From NCBI GenBank assembly GCA_047600785.1, contig JASGKH010000001.1:682001-746000 (forward strand): a stretch of 64,000 bases of DNA. The letters run 5' to 3'. Shown one piece after another: positions 44,761 to 54,409 of this stretch. The position numbers and the translations under genes were made by a program. Within the stretch, counting starts at the first letter, position 1, and each line of letters begins with the position of its first letter. Below the pieces are notes generated by a model. That model worked only from the letters and a program-made list of their open reading frames with translations. It had not been told where the DNA came from and searched no databases. The stretch is from Breznakibacter sp047600785 (lineage in GTDB: Bacteria > Bacteroidota > Bacteroidia > Bacteroidales > Marinilabiliaceae).

Positions 44761-47715
44761 ATGAAGAAAAGCAAACTAATCTTGCTGCTAATAATGGTGA
44801 CCTTTTTTACAGGTATCCAGGCGCAAACAAACAGGGTTCGGGTGACAGGTACCGTCACCGATCCCAAAGGAGAAGTGTTAATTGGGGTATCGGTGTTTGA
44901 AACCGGCACCACTACCGGAACAATCACTGATGTGAACGGTGTTTATGCCATTGACGTAAGTTCACCCCAGGCTTCGTTGACTTATTCGTTCATCGGTTTT
45001 GTCAACCAGGTGATTGTGGTGGGGACCCAAAGCCATATCAACGTCAAGCTCGGGGAAGACAATAAAATATTGGATGAGATTGTGGCCGTGGGATACGGGG
45101 TCCAACGTCGCAAGGACGTGACCGGTGCGGTCGTATCGATGAAGCCGGACGACTTGTCGCAAATGCCGCAAACCAATGTGGTGCAATCGTTGCAAGGGAA
45201 GGTGGCGGGGATGTCGGTCATCAACCAGGGGTCCAGTGCCGAGGGCGATCAGTTGAAACTTCGTATCAGGGCCCAGAAGTCGATCAGTGCCGATGCGCAG
45301 CCGTTGATCATCCTTGACGGGATCCCATATTCCGGCTTCCTGTCGGAGATTAGTCCCAACGACATCGAATCGATCGAGATCCTGAAAGATGCCTCATCGG
45401 CTGCCGTATACGGGGCCCGGGCTGCCAACGGCGTATTGCTCATCACCACCAAAAAAGGGAAAACGGGCAAAGTTTCGGTGTCGTTTAACGGGTACACGGG
45501 CATTGACCGCTATACGAACATCCCTGATATGATGTCGGGAGAAGAATTCTACAACTTTAAAAACGAACGTTTGGGTTACACCAGTTCGTTCGAGACCCAG
45601 CAACACGAAGCGGGGGTGGATACCGACTGGATTGATTTGGCATCACGCACCGGTCGCCGTCAGGATTACAATTTGTCCGTGTCGGGCGGCAAAGAAGGCA
45701 CCAGTTATTTTATTTCGGGTAACGTGTCGAACATCAAAGGTGTTGCCATCAACGACGATTATAACCGCTATACCATCCGTCAGAATATTGAAACCCAGTT
45801 GGCCGACTGGCTTAAGTTGGGAACCAATACCCAGTTGGGGTACTATCGTCGCGACGGCGAAAAAGCTAATTTCTCTAGTGCCATGCGCATGAGCCCGCTG
45901 ACAGATCCCTATGAAACCGATGGCTCCATCAACTATCATCCATGGCCCGACGACCTGAACGTGACCAACCCGTTGGAGCCGTTGAATTATCAGAACGAAG
46001 ATGTGGCCCGCTCGGTCGTGACGTCGAACTTCCTCCAAATCGACTTTCCGTTCATTCCCGGTCTGTCATACCGGTTGAACGGGGGATATAACTATCGTTT
46101 CCGATTGCTCGAAAGTTACAAAGCCATGTCGAATACATTGGAGGGAGAACAAAAAGGCGGGGTGGCCAACGTCCAAAACCAAGGGAAAGAAGATTGGACC
46201 GTAGAGAACATCCTGACCTATACGCGCAGCATTAAGAAACACAATTTTACGTTGACGGGAATGTACAGCACCCAGCAATTCACCCAAAAATTCCACAACA
46301 ACGAAGGAGTGGGCTTCCCCGGGGACTACATGACTTACTATCAGTTTAAACTGGCTACAACCCTGACGCCAGGCGACGATTATCTCCGGACGTCGAACCT
46401 TTCGCAAATGCTGCGCCTGAACTATGGTTTTGACAGTCGTTACCTGTTGACCCTGACCGCACGCCGTGACGGATATTCAGCTTTTGGAGCCGACTCGAAG
46501 TTTGGTATTTTCCCGTCGGCCGCACTGGGCTGGAACGTGGAGCAAGAACCGTTCATGCAAGTGACCGAGAATTGGCTTGATCGGTTGAAGCTTCGTTTGT
46601 CATACGGCGAAAACGGGAACCAAGCCATTGATGCTTACACCGCGTTGCCGACCATGACCAACGAATATTATCTGGATAACGACAAAAACACGTTGATCGG
46701 CTTTTATTCCAATAAACTGGCTGACCCGACCTTAAGCTGGGAAACCACGCGCCAGTTTAACGCCGGCATCGACTACTCATTCCTTAAAGGCCGCATCTCG
46801 GGCTCTATCGAAGCTTACACGGCAAATACCTACGATTTGTTGCTGAACAAGCAAATCCCCCAAATCAACGGGGTGAGTTCGATCCGGCAAAATGTGGGCG
46901 AAACCAAAAGTTCCGGTTTTGAATTCCAGGTATCTACGATAAACCTGAAACGTGGCGACTTTACGTGGTCGACCGACTTTAACATTGCGTTCAACAAAAA
47001 CGAAATAGTGAACGTGGGCTTGTTCGACGAAAACGGCAAACCCCAAGACAACCTTGGCAACCGTTGGTTTATCGGCAAACCCATTAACGTGGTCTATTCT
47101 TATGTGTTTGACGGCATCTGGCAGGAAAATGATGACATCCTGAATTCTCACATGCCCACGGCCAAACCCGGCGACGTGAAGGTAAGGGATATTAGCGGCC
47201 CCGATGGCGTGCCCGATAACCAGATCACGGCCGATGACATGAAGATCATTGGGCATGGCGACCCCGATTATGTGGCGGGCATGATGAATACGTTTACCTA
47301 TAAAGGGCTGTCGTTAAGTATTTTCATCAATGCGGTGCATGGAGTGACCCGCTATACCGAATACATGAATACCTACTTCGATGGCAAAACCAACATCCGT
47401 AAACGTGAGTGGTGGACGTCCGAAAACCCGATTAACACCTATCCTGCCAATCGCGACGATTCCAACCCATTTGGATTGAACTACTTCGGCAAAGAAAACG
47501 ATGCATCGTACATCCGCTTGTCAGACATCACACTGGCTTACCAGTTTCCTAAACCATTGCTTGCAAAAATCGGCGTGAGCAACTTGGAGGTGTTTGCCAA
47601 TGCCAAAAACCTTTACACGATCACCAATTACATTGGCCTTGATCCGGAATATACGAGCGACTATTCGGTTCCTCAGACCCAATCGTTCATTTTTGGCGTG
47701 AAGTTCAGTTTGTAA
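44761..47715 (+). CDS. SusC/RagA-type TonB-dependent receptor
   Basis: 984 residues with signal peptide (FFTGIQAQ). A CarboxypepD_reg-like N-terminal extension (VRVTGTVTDPKGEVLIGVSV, TITDVNGVYAIDV) is followed by the plug (VAVGYGVQRRKDVTGAVVSM, QGKVAGMSVINQGSSAEGDQ, VYGARAANGVLLITTKKG) and a 22-strand barrel ending FIFGVKFSL. It imports oligosaccharides captured by SusD, energised by TonB. It is the first gene of the PUL, with SusD 28 bases downstream. At 984 residues it is on the short side of the SusC range, but no truncation is visible. Confidence 0.96.
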   Translation: MKKSKLILLLIMVTFFTGIQAQTNRVRVTGTVTDPKGEVLIGVSVFETGTTTGTITDVNGVYAIDVSSPQASLTYSFIGFVNQVIVVGTQSHINVKLGEDNKILDEIVAVGYGVQRRKDVTGAVVSMKPDDLSQMPQTNVVQSLQGKVAGMSVINQGSSAEGDQLKLRIRAQKSISADAQPLIILDGIPYSGFLSEISPNDIESIEILKDASSAAVYGARAANGVLLITTKKGKTGKVSVSFNGYTGIDRYTNIPDMMSGEEFYNFKNERLGYTSSFETQQHEAGVDTDWIDLASRTGRRQDYNLSVSGGKEGTSYFISGNVSNIKGVAINDDYNRYTIRQNIETQLADWLKLGTNTQLGYYRRDGEKANFSSAMRMSPLTDPYETDGSINYHPWPDDLNVTNPLEPLNYQNEDVARSVVTSNFLQIDFPFIPGLSYRLNGGYNYRFRLLESYKAMSNTLEGEQKGGVANVQNQGKEDWTVENILTYTRSIKKHNFTLTGMYSTQQFTQKFHNNEGVGFPGDYMTYYQFKLATTLTPGDDYLRTSNLSQMLRLNYGFDSRYLLTLTARRDGYSAFGADSKFGIFPSAALGWNVEQEPFMQVTENWLDRLKLRLSYGENGNQAIDAYTALPTMTNEYYLDNDKNTLIGFYSNKLADPTLSWETTRQFNAGIDYSFLKGRISGSIEAYTANTYDLLLNKQIPQINGVSSIRQNVGETKSSGFEFQVSTINLKRGDFTWSTDFNIAFNKNEIVNVGLFDENGKPQDNLGNRWFIGKPINVVYSYVFDGIWQENDDILNSHMPTAKPGDVKVRDISGPDGVPDNQITADDMKIIGHGDPDYVAGMMNTFTYKGLSLSIFINAVHGVTRYTEYMNTYFDGKTNIRKREWWTSENPINTYPANRDDSNPFGLNYFGKENDASYIRLSDITLAYQFPKPLLAKIGVSNLEVFANAKNLYTITNYIGLDPEYTSDYSVPQTQSFIFGVKFSL

Positions 47716-47742
47716 CCAATCCCACATTCAAAAATTAAAATC

Positions 47743-49395
47743 ATGAGAACATACATATATTTCCTGTTCGCCCTTTTCTTGCTGGTTCCGGCGGTGGGGT
47801 GCAACGAAGACGAATTCCTGAAGGAAGAGCCGAAGGACAACACCTTTGCCGAAAACCTGTTCAATGACTACAACGGGTTTAAAATGGCGAAATATGCGCT
47901 GTTGAATTTCCCAAGGCAGGAACGCCGCGAAATGATCCAGTCGGCCGAACTTGGCGTGATCTGGAAAATAGGTACCGACATCGGTTGGGCCAATACCGAA
48001 TTGTCGTGGACACGCGGTCTGAACCGCTACAACGTGGACCTGAACCCCACCATGCAGTTCTTGAACGGCGATGTAAGCGACAGCAACAAGCAAGGTATTT
48101 TTCTGATTCTTTACCGTGCCATTTCGGCCTGCAACATGGTTATCAACCGTGCCGCAAGCCCCGAGGTGGATTGGTTGGGGAAATCGGACGAAGAGAACGA
48201 GCAAAACAAAAATGAGATCATTGCACATGCCAAACTCATCCGAGCATGGGCATACCGCCATTTGGTAATGACCTTTGGTCCTGTGCCTTTGAGTACCGAA
48301 GAGATCAACGGCGGCAATTACCGCGACGATTGGGAGCGTAATCCGGTGGAAGATATCCAGACCGTGATAGAAGAAGATTTGCTGTTTGCCGAACAATGGC
48401 TGCCCGATAACGCACAAGATGTAACCCGTTTGACCAAAGCCATCGCACAACACTTTTTGGCCGAGCTTTATCTGTGGCAAGGGAAGCCGGAACTGGCCGA
48501 ACAGAAAGCCAATGCAGTGTTCGAAAACCCCAATTTCAAACTCATTGCCCAACGTTACGGCGTAAAAAGTTCTCAGCCGGGCGTGCCTTTCATGGACCAG
48601 TTTTACAACGGCAACATTTTGCCTAGCCAGGGCAATACCGAAGCCTTGTGGGTATTCCCCAATTCCGATCTTGATAACATGCTGGGGCAATACACCAACT
48701 GCCTTCGTCGCACGTGGGTGTCGGCCTACAACAACCTGAACGTGGCCTATAGCCCCGAATACGGCGGACGCGGCATTGGCCGTGCGGGCATCACGGCATG
48801 GGCGTTGTCTATTTATGAAGCAAAAGACCACCGTTACGGCGATTATGCGCTGCGCCGCAAATATGTGACCAGAACCGGCACGACCATTATGTGCGATTCT
48901 ACCAAAGCCAGTATGACCACCAACAACAACCGTTGGATGAGTACCCGTAAATGGGATTGGACATTTGACGACCCGGCACGTTACGGCGAATCGTACTCCT
49001 ATGCCGATCAAGTCTACTTACGCGTGGCCGATACCTATTTGTTGCTGGCCGAGGCTCTTCATCTTCAGGGGAAAAACAGCGAAGCAGATGGGGCTGCCTA
49101 TTACATCAACCTGATCCGTACGCGATCCAATGCCACTCCCATTACCGCAGCCGACGTGACGCTTGATTTTATCCTCGACGAGCGCGCCCGTGAGCTGGTG
49201 ACCGAAGAAAACCGTCGCGAAACCCTTGTGCGGACAGGCAAGTTGATTGAACGTGTGCGTAAATACAACCACATCGCTTCGGGCGAACGCGACGGATTAC
49301 CGGGCATTCAGGACTATCATGTGCTGTTGCCCTTTCCCCAACGAGTGATCGATGCCAATGTCGGACATGTTTTAGAGCAGAACGATGGATATTAA
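47743..49395 (+). CDS. SusD/RagB-type glycan-binding lipoprotein
   Basis: 550 residues, lipobox VPAVGC with Cys20 and acidic residues behind it (NEDEF), the usual surface-export signal of Bacteroidota lipoproteins. TPR-like helices typical of SusD are seen (IIAHAKLIRAWAYRHLVMTF with the YRH motif, and DQVYLRVADTYLLLAEALHL). The C-terminal region reads NLIRTRSNATPITAADVTLD and ILDERARELVTEENRRETLV. It forms the lid on SusC and binds the polysaccharide. It ends 11 bases inside the start of the GH10 gene, so translation is coupled. Substrate is probably a xylan-like glycan, judged from the enzymes behind it. Confidence 0.96.
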   Translation: MRTYIYFLFALFLLVPAVGCNEDEFLKEEPKDNTFAENLFNDYNGFKMAKYALLNFPRQERREMIQSAELGVIWKIGTDIGWANTELSWTRGLNRYNVDLNPTMQFLNGDVSDSNKQGIFLILYRAISACNMVINRAASPEVDWLGKSDEENEQNKNEIIAHAKLIRAWAYRHLVMTFGPVPLSTEEINGGNYRDDWERNPVEDIQTVIEEDLLFAEQWLPDNAQDVTRLTKAIAQHFLAELYLWQGKPELAEQKANAVFENPNFKLIAQRYGVKSSQPGVPFMDQFYNGNILPSQGNTEALWVFPNSDLDNMLGQYTNCLRRTWVSAYNNLNVAYSPEYGGRGIGRAGITAWALSIYEAKDHRYGDYALRRKYVTRTGTTIMCDSTKASMTTNNNRWMSTRKWDWTFDDPARYGESYSYADQVYLRVADTYLLLAEALHLQGKNSEADGAAYYINLIRTRSNATPITAADVTLDFILDERARELVTEENRRETLVRTGKLIERVRKYNHIASGERDGLPGIQDYHVLLPFPQRVIDANVGHVLEQNDGY

Positions 49396-49774
49396 GAAAG
49401 CATTTTTAAAAATGGCCATATGGTTGCTCCCGGTACTGGTGCCGGGGGTGGCTATTTCTTGTGGAAAGGATGATGGCGGGAACGAGATCGAAAACCCCGG
49501 AGGCGAAGATAATGAACCTCCCACGGTCAATTATCTGAAAGATGCGCCTTATCCGGTGGGAGGGGCACTGAACATATCCAGCCTCAAGAATAACGAGACC
49601 TACCGTAACACGGTATTGCGCGAATACAGCACCATTACGGCCGAGAATGCCATGAAAATGGGGGCCATCAGCCGTGGGCGAGGTGTCTATTATTGGGACG
49701 ATGTTCGATTACCTGGTGAATTTTGCGCAATCGTACGGGAAGCGCCTTCATGGGCACGCGCTCATTTGGTATAA
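49385..49774 (+). CDS. GH10 endo-1,4-beta-xylanase, N-terminal part (frameshifted)
   Basis: The frame starts inside the end of susD and gives a lipoprotein signal (PGVAISC), an acidic linker, and the first barrel part of a GH10 enzyme (YRNTVLREYSTITAENAMKM, the TxEN motif typical of the family). After GRGVYYWDD the frame is wrong (RLPGEFCAIV), and the true protein continues in 49674-50501. One extra base near 49700-49712 explains it. Without the repair the xylanase would be inactive, since both catalytic glutamates lie in the second part. Confidence 0.85.
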   Translation: MDIKKAFLKMAIWLLPVLVPGVAISCGKDDGGNEIENPGGEDNEPPTVNYLKDAPYPVGGALNISSLKNNETYRNTVLREYSTITAENAMKMGAISRGRGVYYWDDVRLPGEFCAIVREAPSWARAHLV

Positions 49775-50501
49775 ACAGTCCACTTACTCCATGCCTACAT
49801 GGGTACAAAACTTTCAGGGCACCAAAGAGGAATGGAAGCAAATCATGAAGGAATACATCACCGATGTGGTGACCCGTTACAAAGGTAAAGTCGCTTCGTG
49901 GGACGTGGTCAACGAAGCCGTTAAAGACGACGGTACCTTTCGCCCTGCCAGCGAATGCGTGTGGACGAAAAACATCGGCGTGCCCGAGTACATCGATTGG
50001 GCGTTTCAGTGTGCGCATGAGGCTGATCCCAATGCATTGCTGTTCTACAACGATTACGGCCATGAATACAGTTCTGCAAAACGGGTGGCCATCAATAACC
50101 TGATCAAGGGAATGAAAGAACGGGGCGTACCCATCCACGGCTACGGGTTGCAGATGCACACCAATGTCGAAAGGGCGGTGGGCGACCTGCGCAATGCCAT
50201 CCTCACGGCAGCTCAAACAGGTTTGAAGGTGCATGTGTCGGAATTGGACATTGCGGTAAACAAAAACAATGTGGCCAGTTTGGTTTATTCCGATGAATTG
50301 AAGCAAAAGCAGTACCTCAGCTACAAGGCAGTGGCCGAAGCCATGGCCGATGTGCCCGAAGGGCAGCAATACGGCATTACGACCTGGGGCGTGGCCGATC
50401 CGAACTCTTGGCTTTACGCAAACCCCGATTGGCCTTTGCCATTCGATGGCAACTACCAGCGCAAACCGGCCTACCAGGGCTTGGTGGACGGGTTTTACTG
50501 A
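49674..50501 (+). CDS. GH10 endo-1,4-beta-xylanase, catalytic part (frameshifted)
   Basis: 275 codons, the first ten or so out of frame. The native sequence starts at about FDYLVNFAQSYGKRLHGHAL, followed by IWYKQS. The acid/base glutamate is in ASWDVVNEAVKDDG and the nucleophile in LKVHVSELDIAV. The end YGITTWGVADPNSWLYANPD and KPAYQGLVDGFY is typical of GH10, whose members cut internal xylan bonds with retention. With the N-terminal part it makes a surface lipoprotein of about 370 residues, as expected for the first enzyme acting outside the cell in a xylan PUL. Confidence 0.9.
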   Translation: MGEVSIIGTMFDYLVNFAQSYGKRLHGHALIWYKQSTYSMPTWVQNFQGTKEEWKQIMKEYITDVVTRYKGKVASWDVVNEAVKDDGTFRPASECVWTKNIGVPEYIDWAFQCAHEADPNALLFYNDYGHEYSSAKRVAINNLIKGMKERGVPIHGYGLQMHTNVERAVGDLRNAILTAAQTGLKVHVSELDIAVNKNNVASLVYSDELKQKQYLSYKAVAEAMADVPEGQQYGITTWGVADPNSWLYANPDWPLPFDGNYQRKPAYQGLVDGFY

Positions 50502-50675
50502 TCCGACCGCCCGGCTCACCATGTTTGGGCGCGGATCGTAAATGCCTGCGTTGAGTTTTCGCGTCCTTGCATGGAGGCGGGTTTGCATGCCCACAATTTT
50601 TGGACTGCGGGAAACGCTTTTGCCTGTCAGGGCTGAAGCATCGCAGTGCCATTCCCTCATTAACCGAATAGAAAC

Positions 50676-52082
50676 ATGAAGTTGTCAGTTATTTTTTCAA
50701 TCGTTCTTGTCATAGCCATGGGGTGTACTTCCAGGCCAAAGGAGTTCCATGTGGTAAAGGCGCGTAAAAACGCGTTAGACACCGTTTGGGTGGAATATAC
50801 CGCCAAAACGGTCGATCGTCTGCCCGGTTACCATCCCGTTCACGAACCCGAAAAATCGGAATTCGGTGGGTGGAAAATCTGGCAAAAACAAGCCACAGGC
50901 TTTTTCCGGACCGAAAAATCGGATGGACGTTGGTGGATCATTGACCCGCAAGGCTATCCCTTCATCCACAAAGGCGTGGTAGCGTTCAACCCCGGTTCGT
51001 CGGAGAAGCAAAAGGAAGCTTTCTGCCGGCTGTTCCAAACGAACCGGCGGTGGGCCGATTCCGAGGGCCGGATGTTACGCAGTTACGGGTTCAACGGCAC
51101 AGGAGCCTGGTCGGCAGTGGACGTGATCCGGGAAATGGAAAATCCCTTGGTGTACACCATCATCGTCAACCCTATGGGGGCATATAAACACGAACATGTC
51201 AAACGTTTTGGCGGAAAATACGAAAAGGCGGGTTGGCAGGGTTACCAGTTCGATTTGGCCATGGTATTCGATCCCGAGTTTGACGACTATGTGGAGAAAG
51301 CTATTGCCCCGCTTGAAAAATACAAGGATGACAAATATTTACTGGGCTACTTTACCGACAACGAATTGCCCTGGTTGAACGATGCGCTGGACCGTCATCT
51401 TTTGTTTCTTGGGGTAAAAGAGCCCGGCTACATTGCCGCGCAAAAATGGCTTGACGAACGCAAAGGCTTTAAAGCAACCAACAACGATATTACCGACGAG
51501 GACAGGATGGCGTTTACGGCCTTTTACTTCGAAACGTACATGAAAAAAGTGACCGGTGCGTTGCGCAGGGCCGATCCCAACCACATGTACCTCGGGTGTC
51601 GTTTCAATCAGGAAAAGAAGCAGGAACTGACCAATCCCGAAATTTTCAAAGTTGCCGGTAAATATATGGACATCATATCCATCAACCATTACCGGCGCTG
51701 GGAACCCGATTCGGCGTTGGTGTCCAACTGGGAAATATGGTCGGGAAAACCCTTTCTCGTTACCGAATGGTATACCAAAGGCGAAGACAGTGGCCTGCCC
51801 AACAACACAGGGGCGGGCTGGAACGTCCCTTCGCAGCGCGACCGCGGTTATTTCTACCAGAATTTTGCCATTGAACTGATCAAAAGCCAAAATTGCGTGG
51901 GCTGGCATTGGTTCAAGTACATGGACAACGATCCGGAGAATCTGGCCACCGACCCATCGAACCGCGACTCAAACAAAGGCACGGTTACCAGTCGGTATGA
52001 GCCTTACATGCCTATGCTTGAAGAGATGAAGGAATTGAACGACAACGTGTTTGGACTGATCCGGTACTTCGATGGGAAGTAA
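50676..52082 (+). CDS. GH clan A-type lipoprotein hydrolase (GH50/agarase-like)
   Basis: 468 residues with lipobox (VIAMGC, Cys about 14). FRTEKSDGRWWIIDPQGYPF followed by IHKGV is the opening seen in agarase-type GH50 and related families; RMLRSYGFNGTGAWS, KYLLGYFTDNELPWLN and KPFLVTEWYTKGEDSG follow. The glutamates of DNELPW (acid/base candidate) and VTEWYTKG (nucleophile candidate) are where clan A enzymes put them. The family assignment is moderate, since a GH50-like enzyme beside a GH10 xylanase and SASA esterase is not a classic set. Alternatively it belongs to an unnamed GH-A family acting on xylan side chains. Confidence 0.65.
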   Translation: MKLSVIFSIVLVIAMGCTSRPKEFHVVKARKNALDTVWVEYTAKTVDRLPGYHPVHEPEKSEFGGWKIWQKQATGFFRTEKSDGRWWIIDPQGYPFIHKGVVAFNPGSSEKQKEAFCRLFQTNRRWADSEGRMLRSYGFNGTGAWSAVDVIREMENPLVYTIIVNPMGAYKHEHVKRFGGKYEKAGWQGYQFDLAMVFDPEFDDYVEKAIAPLEKYKDDKYLLGYFTDNELPWLNDALDRHLLFLGVKEPGYIAAQKWLDERKGFKATNNDITDEDRMAFTAFYFETYMKKVTGALRRADPNHMYLGCRFNQEKKQELTNPEIFKVAGKYMDIISINHYRRWEPDSALVSNWEIWSGKPFLVTEWYTKGEDSGLPNNTGAGWNVPSQRDRGYFYQNFAIELIKSQNCVGWHWFKYMDNDPENLATDPSNRDSNKGTVTSRYEPYMPMLEEMKELNDNVFGLIRYFDGK

Positions 52083-52139
52083 GGCCCCATCCTCTTTCGG
52101 CTTCATGCCGTCCAATGCCAAATTAAAACCAGAAAGACA

Positions 52140-53054
52140 ATGATCAGGCATATTTTTCCCATTGCCCTATTGTTCGTTTGCACATCGTGGTCGGCGGCTC
52201 AATCCCCTGACGTGGAACAGCGTATCGATTTGCTGTTGTCTAAAATGACGTTGCGCCAAAAAATCGGCCAAATGCACCAGGTGAACGGCCGCAAAGTGGA
52301 CGAGCGTTTTCTCAACGATGTACGCAAGGGAGATGTGGGCTCTATTCTCAATGTTGAGGACGCTGCGTTGGTCAATAAGCTGCAGAAAATCGCCATGGAG
52401 GAATCTCCTGCGGGCATCCCGTTGCTGATAGCCCGTGACGTCATCCATGGATACAAAACCCTGTTTCCCATTCCCTTGGGGCAGGCAGCCACGTTTAATC
52501 CCGAAGTGGCCAGAACCGGAGGGCGGATAGCTGCCGTCGAAGCCACCGAAAAAGGCATCCGCTGGACGTTTGCCCCCATGATGGATATTTCGCGCGATGC
52601 CCGTTGGGGCCGTATTGCCGAAAGTTTTGGCGAAGATGTTTACCTGACAGAGATGATGTCGGTAGCCATGATAAAAGGGTTTCAGGGGGACGAGTTGTCC
52701 GATGCCACTTCCATGGCCGCATGCGCCAAACATTTTGTGGGATATGGAGCTGCCGAAGGCGGGCGCGATTATAACTCGACATTTATCCCCGAACGTCAGT
52801 TACGGAATGTTTACCTTCCTCCGTTCGAAGCCGCCATTAAAGCGGGATGCGCATCGGTCATGACCTCGTTCAACGACAACGATGGCATTCCTGCGTCGGG
52901 CAATGATTTTATTCTAAAGAGAATTCTTCGTGACGAATGGGCATTTGATGGGGTCGTGGTGTCCGATTGGGCATCGGTAAAAGAAGATGGTGGTGCACGG
53001 CTTTTGCGCCGACAACAAAGAAGCTGCCATGAAAGCCGCCAATGCGGGTCTTGA
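52140..53054 (+). CDS. GH3 beta-glycosidase, N-terminal catalytic domain (frameshifted)
   Basis: 304 codons. A signal peptide (LLFVCTSWSAAQ) is followed by GH3 landmarks: KMTLRQKIGQMHQVNG, LIARDVIHGYKTLFPIPLGQ and KHFVGYGAAEGGRDYNST. The nucleophile aspartate is in DGVVVSDWASVKE. After KE the frame slips (DGGARLLRR) and the protein resumes in 52987-54372. One extra base at about 52983-52990 accounts for it. GH3 enzymes remove terminal glucose or xylose, so a beta-xylosidase or beta-glucosidase finishing the products of the GH10 enzyme is the likely role. Confidence 0.9.
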   Translation: MIRHIFPIALLFVCTSWSAAQSPDVEQRIDLLLSKMTLRQKIGQMHQVNGRKVDERFLNDVRKGDVGSILNVEDAALVNKLQKIAMEESPAGIPLLIARDVIHGYKTLFPIPLGQAATFNPEVARTGGRIAAVEATEKGIRWTFAPMMDISRDARWGRIAESFGEDVYLTEMMSVAMIKGFQGDELSDATSMAACAKHFVGYGAAEGGRDYNSTFIPERQLRNVYLPPFEAAIKAGCASVMTSFNDNDGIPASGNDFILKRILRDEWAFDGVVVSDWASVKEDGGARLLRRQQRSCHESRQCGS

Positions 53055-54372
53055 TATGGAAATGGTATCGGGTTGTTACCTGAACAACATGGAAGCGCTA
53101 GTGGCCGAAGGCAAAGTTTCGGAACATGCCATTGACAACGCAGTGCGCCATGTTCTTCGGTTGAAATTCCGGCTTGGGTTATTCGAAAATCCTTACATCA
53201 ACCTTGATGCGCCGTCGCAAGCCTATGCCGAAAACCATTTGGCCGCAGCCAAGGAAGCCGCCGAACAGTCGTTCGTGCTGCTCAAAAACCGGAATCAAAC
53301 GTTGCCTTTGGGCCCGAACGTGAAAACGTTGGCAGTCATCGGTCCCATGGCCCATGCACCGCACGATCAAATGGGCACGTGGAGTTTCGACGGTGAAAAA
53401 TCCATGACACAAACCCCTTTAATGGCCCTGCGAAAAATGGTGGGAGATCAGGTCAAAATCGTTTACGAACAAGGTCTGGCCTATAGCCGCGACTCGGATA
53501 AGCGCCATTTTCCCAAAGTCTTGGCCGCGGCCAAAAAGGCCGACGCAGTGGTGGTCATTGTGGGTGAGGAAGCCATTCTGTCGGGCGAGGCACACTGTCT
53601 GGCCGGGCTGCATCTTCAAGGTGCCCAAAGCGAGTTGATCCGTGAGCTCAGGAAGTCTGGAAAACCGTTGGTGACCGTGGTGATGGCGGGCCGTCCGCTG
53701 ACCATTGCCGATGAGGTGGAGTGGTCCGATGCCGTGCTTTATGTCTGGCATCCCGGCACCATGGGCGGGCCCGCATTGGTCGATATCCTTTGGGGTAAAA
53801 CGGTGCCCGGGGGAAAACTTCCCGTGACGTTTCCAAAATTCGTCGGTCAAATACCTATTTACTATAATCATAACAAAACAGGCCGGCCCGCACTGCGCAA
53901 CGAAACGTTGCTGGCCGACATTCCATTGGAGGCCAGGCAATCGTCGTTGGGCTGCACCTCGTTTTACCTCGATGCAGGTTTCGATCCACTGTTTCATTTC
54001 GGCTATGGATTGTCTTATACCACGTTTGCATACAGCCAGATCCAATTGTCGGGAAGCCGATTTTCGGAGAAGGATACGGTGACGGTGACGATCGATCTGG
54101 CCAATACGGGAGCGTACGATGCCACTGAAGTGGTGCAGCTTTACGTGTGCGACGTGGCCGCATCGGTTACACGCCCTGTCAAGGAGTTGAAAGCTTTCCG
54201 GCGTGTACCGGTCAAAGCAGGTCAAACCTTAAACGTCGCGTTTCGTTTGCCAATCAGCAATTTGGCATTCTATGGCATCGACATGCAGAGAAAAGTTGAA
54301 CCTGGCAGGTTTCTCTTGATGGTGGGCGGTGACAGCCAGCAGGTACTCACAACTGAATTTTGGGTCGAATGA
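52987..54372 (+). CDS. GH3 beta-glycosidase, C-terminal domains (frameshifted)
   Basis: 461 codons from an ATG that in the native protein is internal: VKE joins MVVHGFCADNKEAAMKAANA. The alpha/beta sandwich domain (SFVLLKNRNQTLPLGPNVKT, VIVGEEAILSGEAHCLAGLH with the GE-x8-G loop expected near the acid/base) is followed by GALPVTFP-like GGKLPVTFPKFVGQIP. A fibronectin-III-like end contains HFGYGLSYTTFAYS and KELKAFRRVPVKAGQTLNVA. All segments are intact, so a single repaired base gives a normal GH3 of about 740 residues. Confidence 0.9.
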   Translation: MVVHGFCADNKEAAMKAANAGLDMEMVSGCYLNNMEALVAEGKVSEHAIDNAVRHVLRLKFRLGLFENPYINLDAPSQAYAENHLAAAKEAAEQSFVLLKNRNQTLPLGPNVKTLAVIGPMAHAPHDQMGTWSFDGEKSMTQTPLMALRKMVGDQVKIVYEQGLAYSRDSDKRHFPKVLAAAKKADAVVVIVGEEAILSGEAHCLAGLHLQGAQSELIRELRKSGKPLVTVVMAGRPLTIADEVEWSDAVLYVWHPGTMGGPALVDILWGKTVPGGKLPVTFPKFVGQIPIYYNHNKTGRPALRNETLLADIPLEARQSSLGCTSFYLDAGFDPLFHFGYGLSYTTFAYSQIQLSGSRFSEKDTVTVTIDLANTGAYDATEVVQLYVCDVAASVTRPVKELKAFRRVPVKAGQTLNVAFRLPISNLAFYGIDMQRKVEPGRFLLMVGGDSQQVLTTEFWVE

Positions 54373-54409
54373 TGTATGAATCAGTAATTAATCAATTAAA
54401 TCAATCATT

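Noticed and set aside
47728..49011. 427-codon minus-strand open frame across susD
   Set aside because: The susD frame on the plus strand has lipobox and SusD motifs throughout; the antisense frame shows no domain.
49668..50660. 330-codon minus-strand open frame across the GH10 gene
   Set aside because: It is antisense to both catalytic glutamate motifs of the xylanase and has no recognisable content.
53419..54225. 268-codon minus-strand open frame across GH3
   Set aside because: It is a shadow of the GH3 C-terminal domains.
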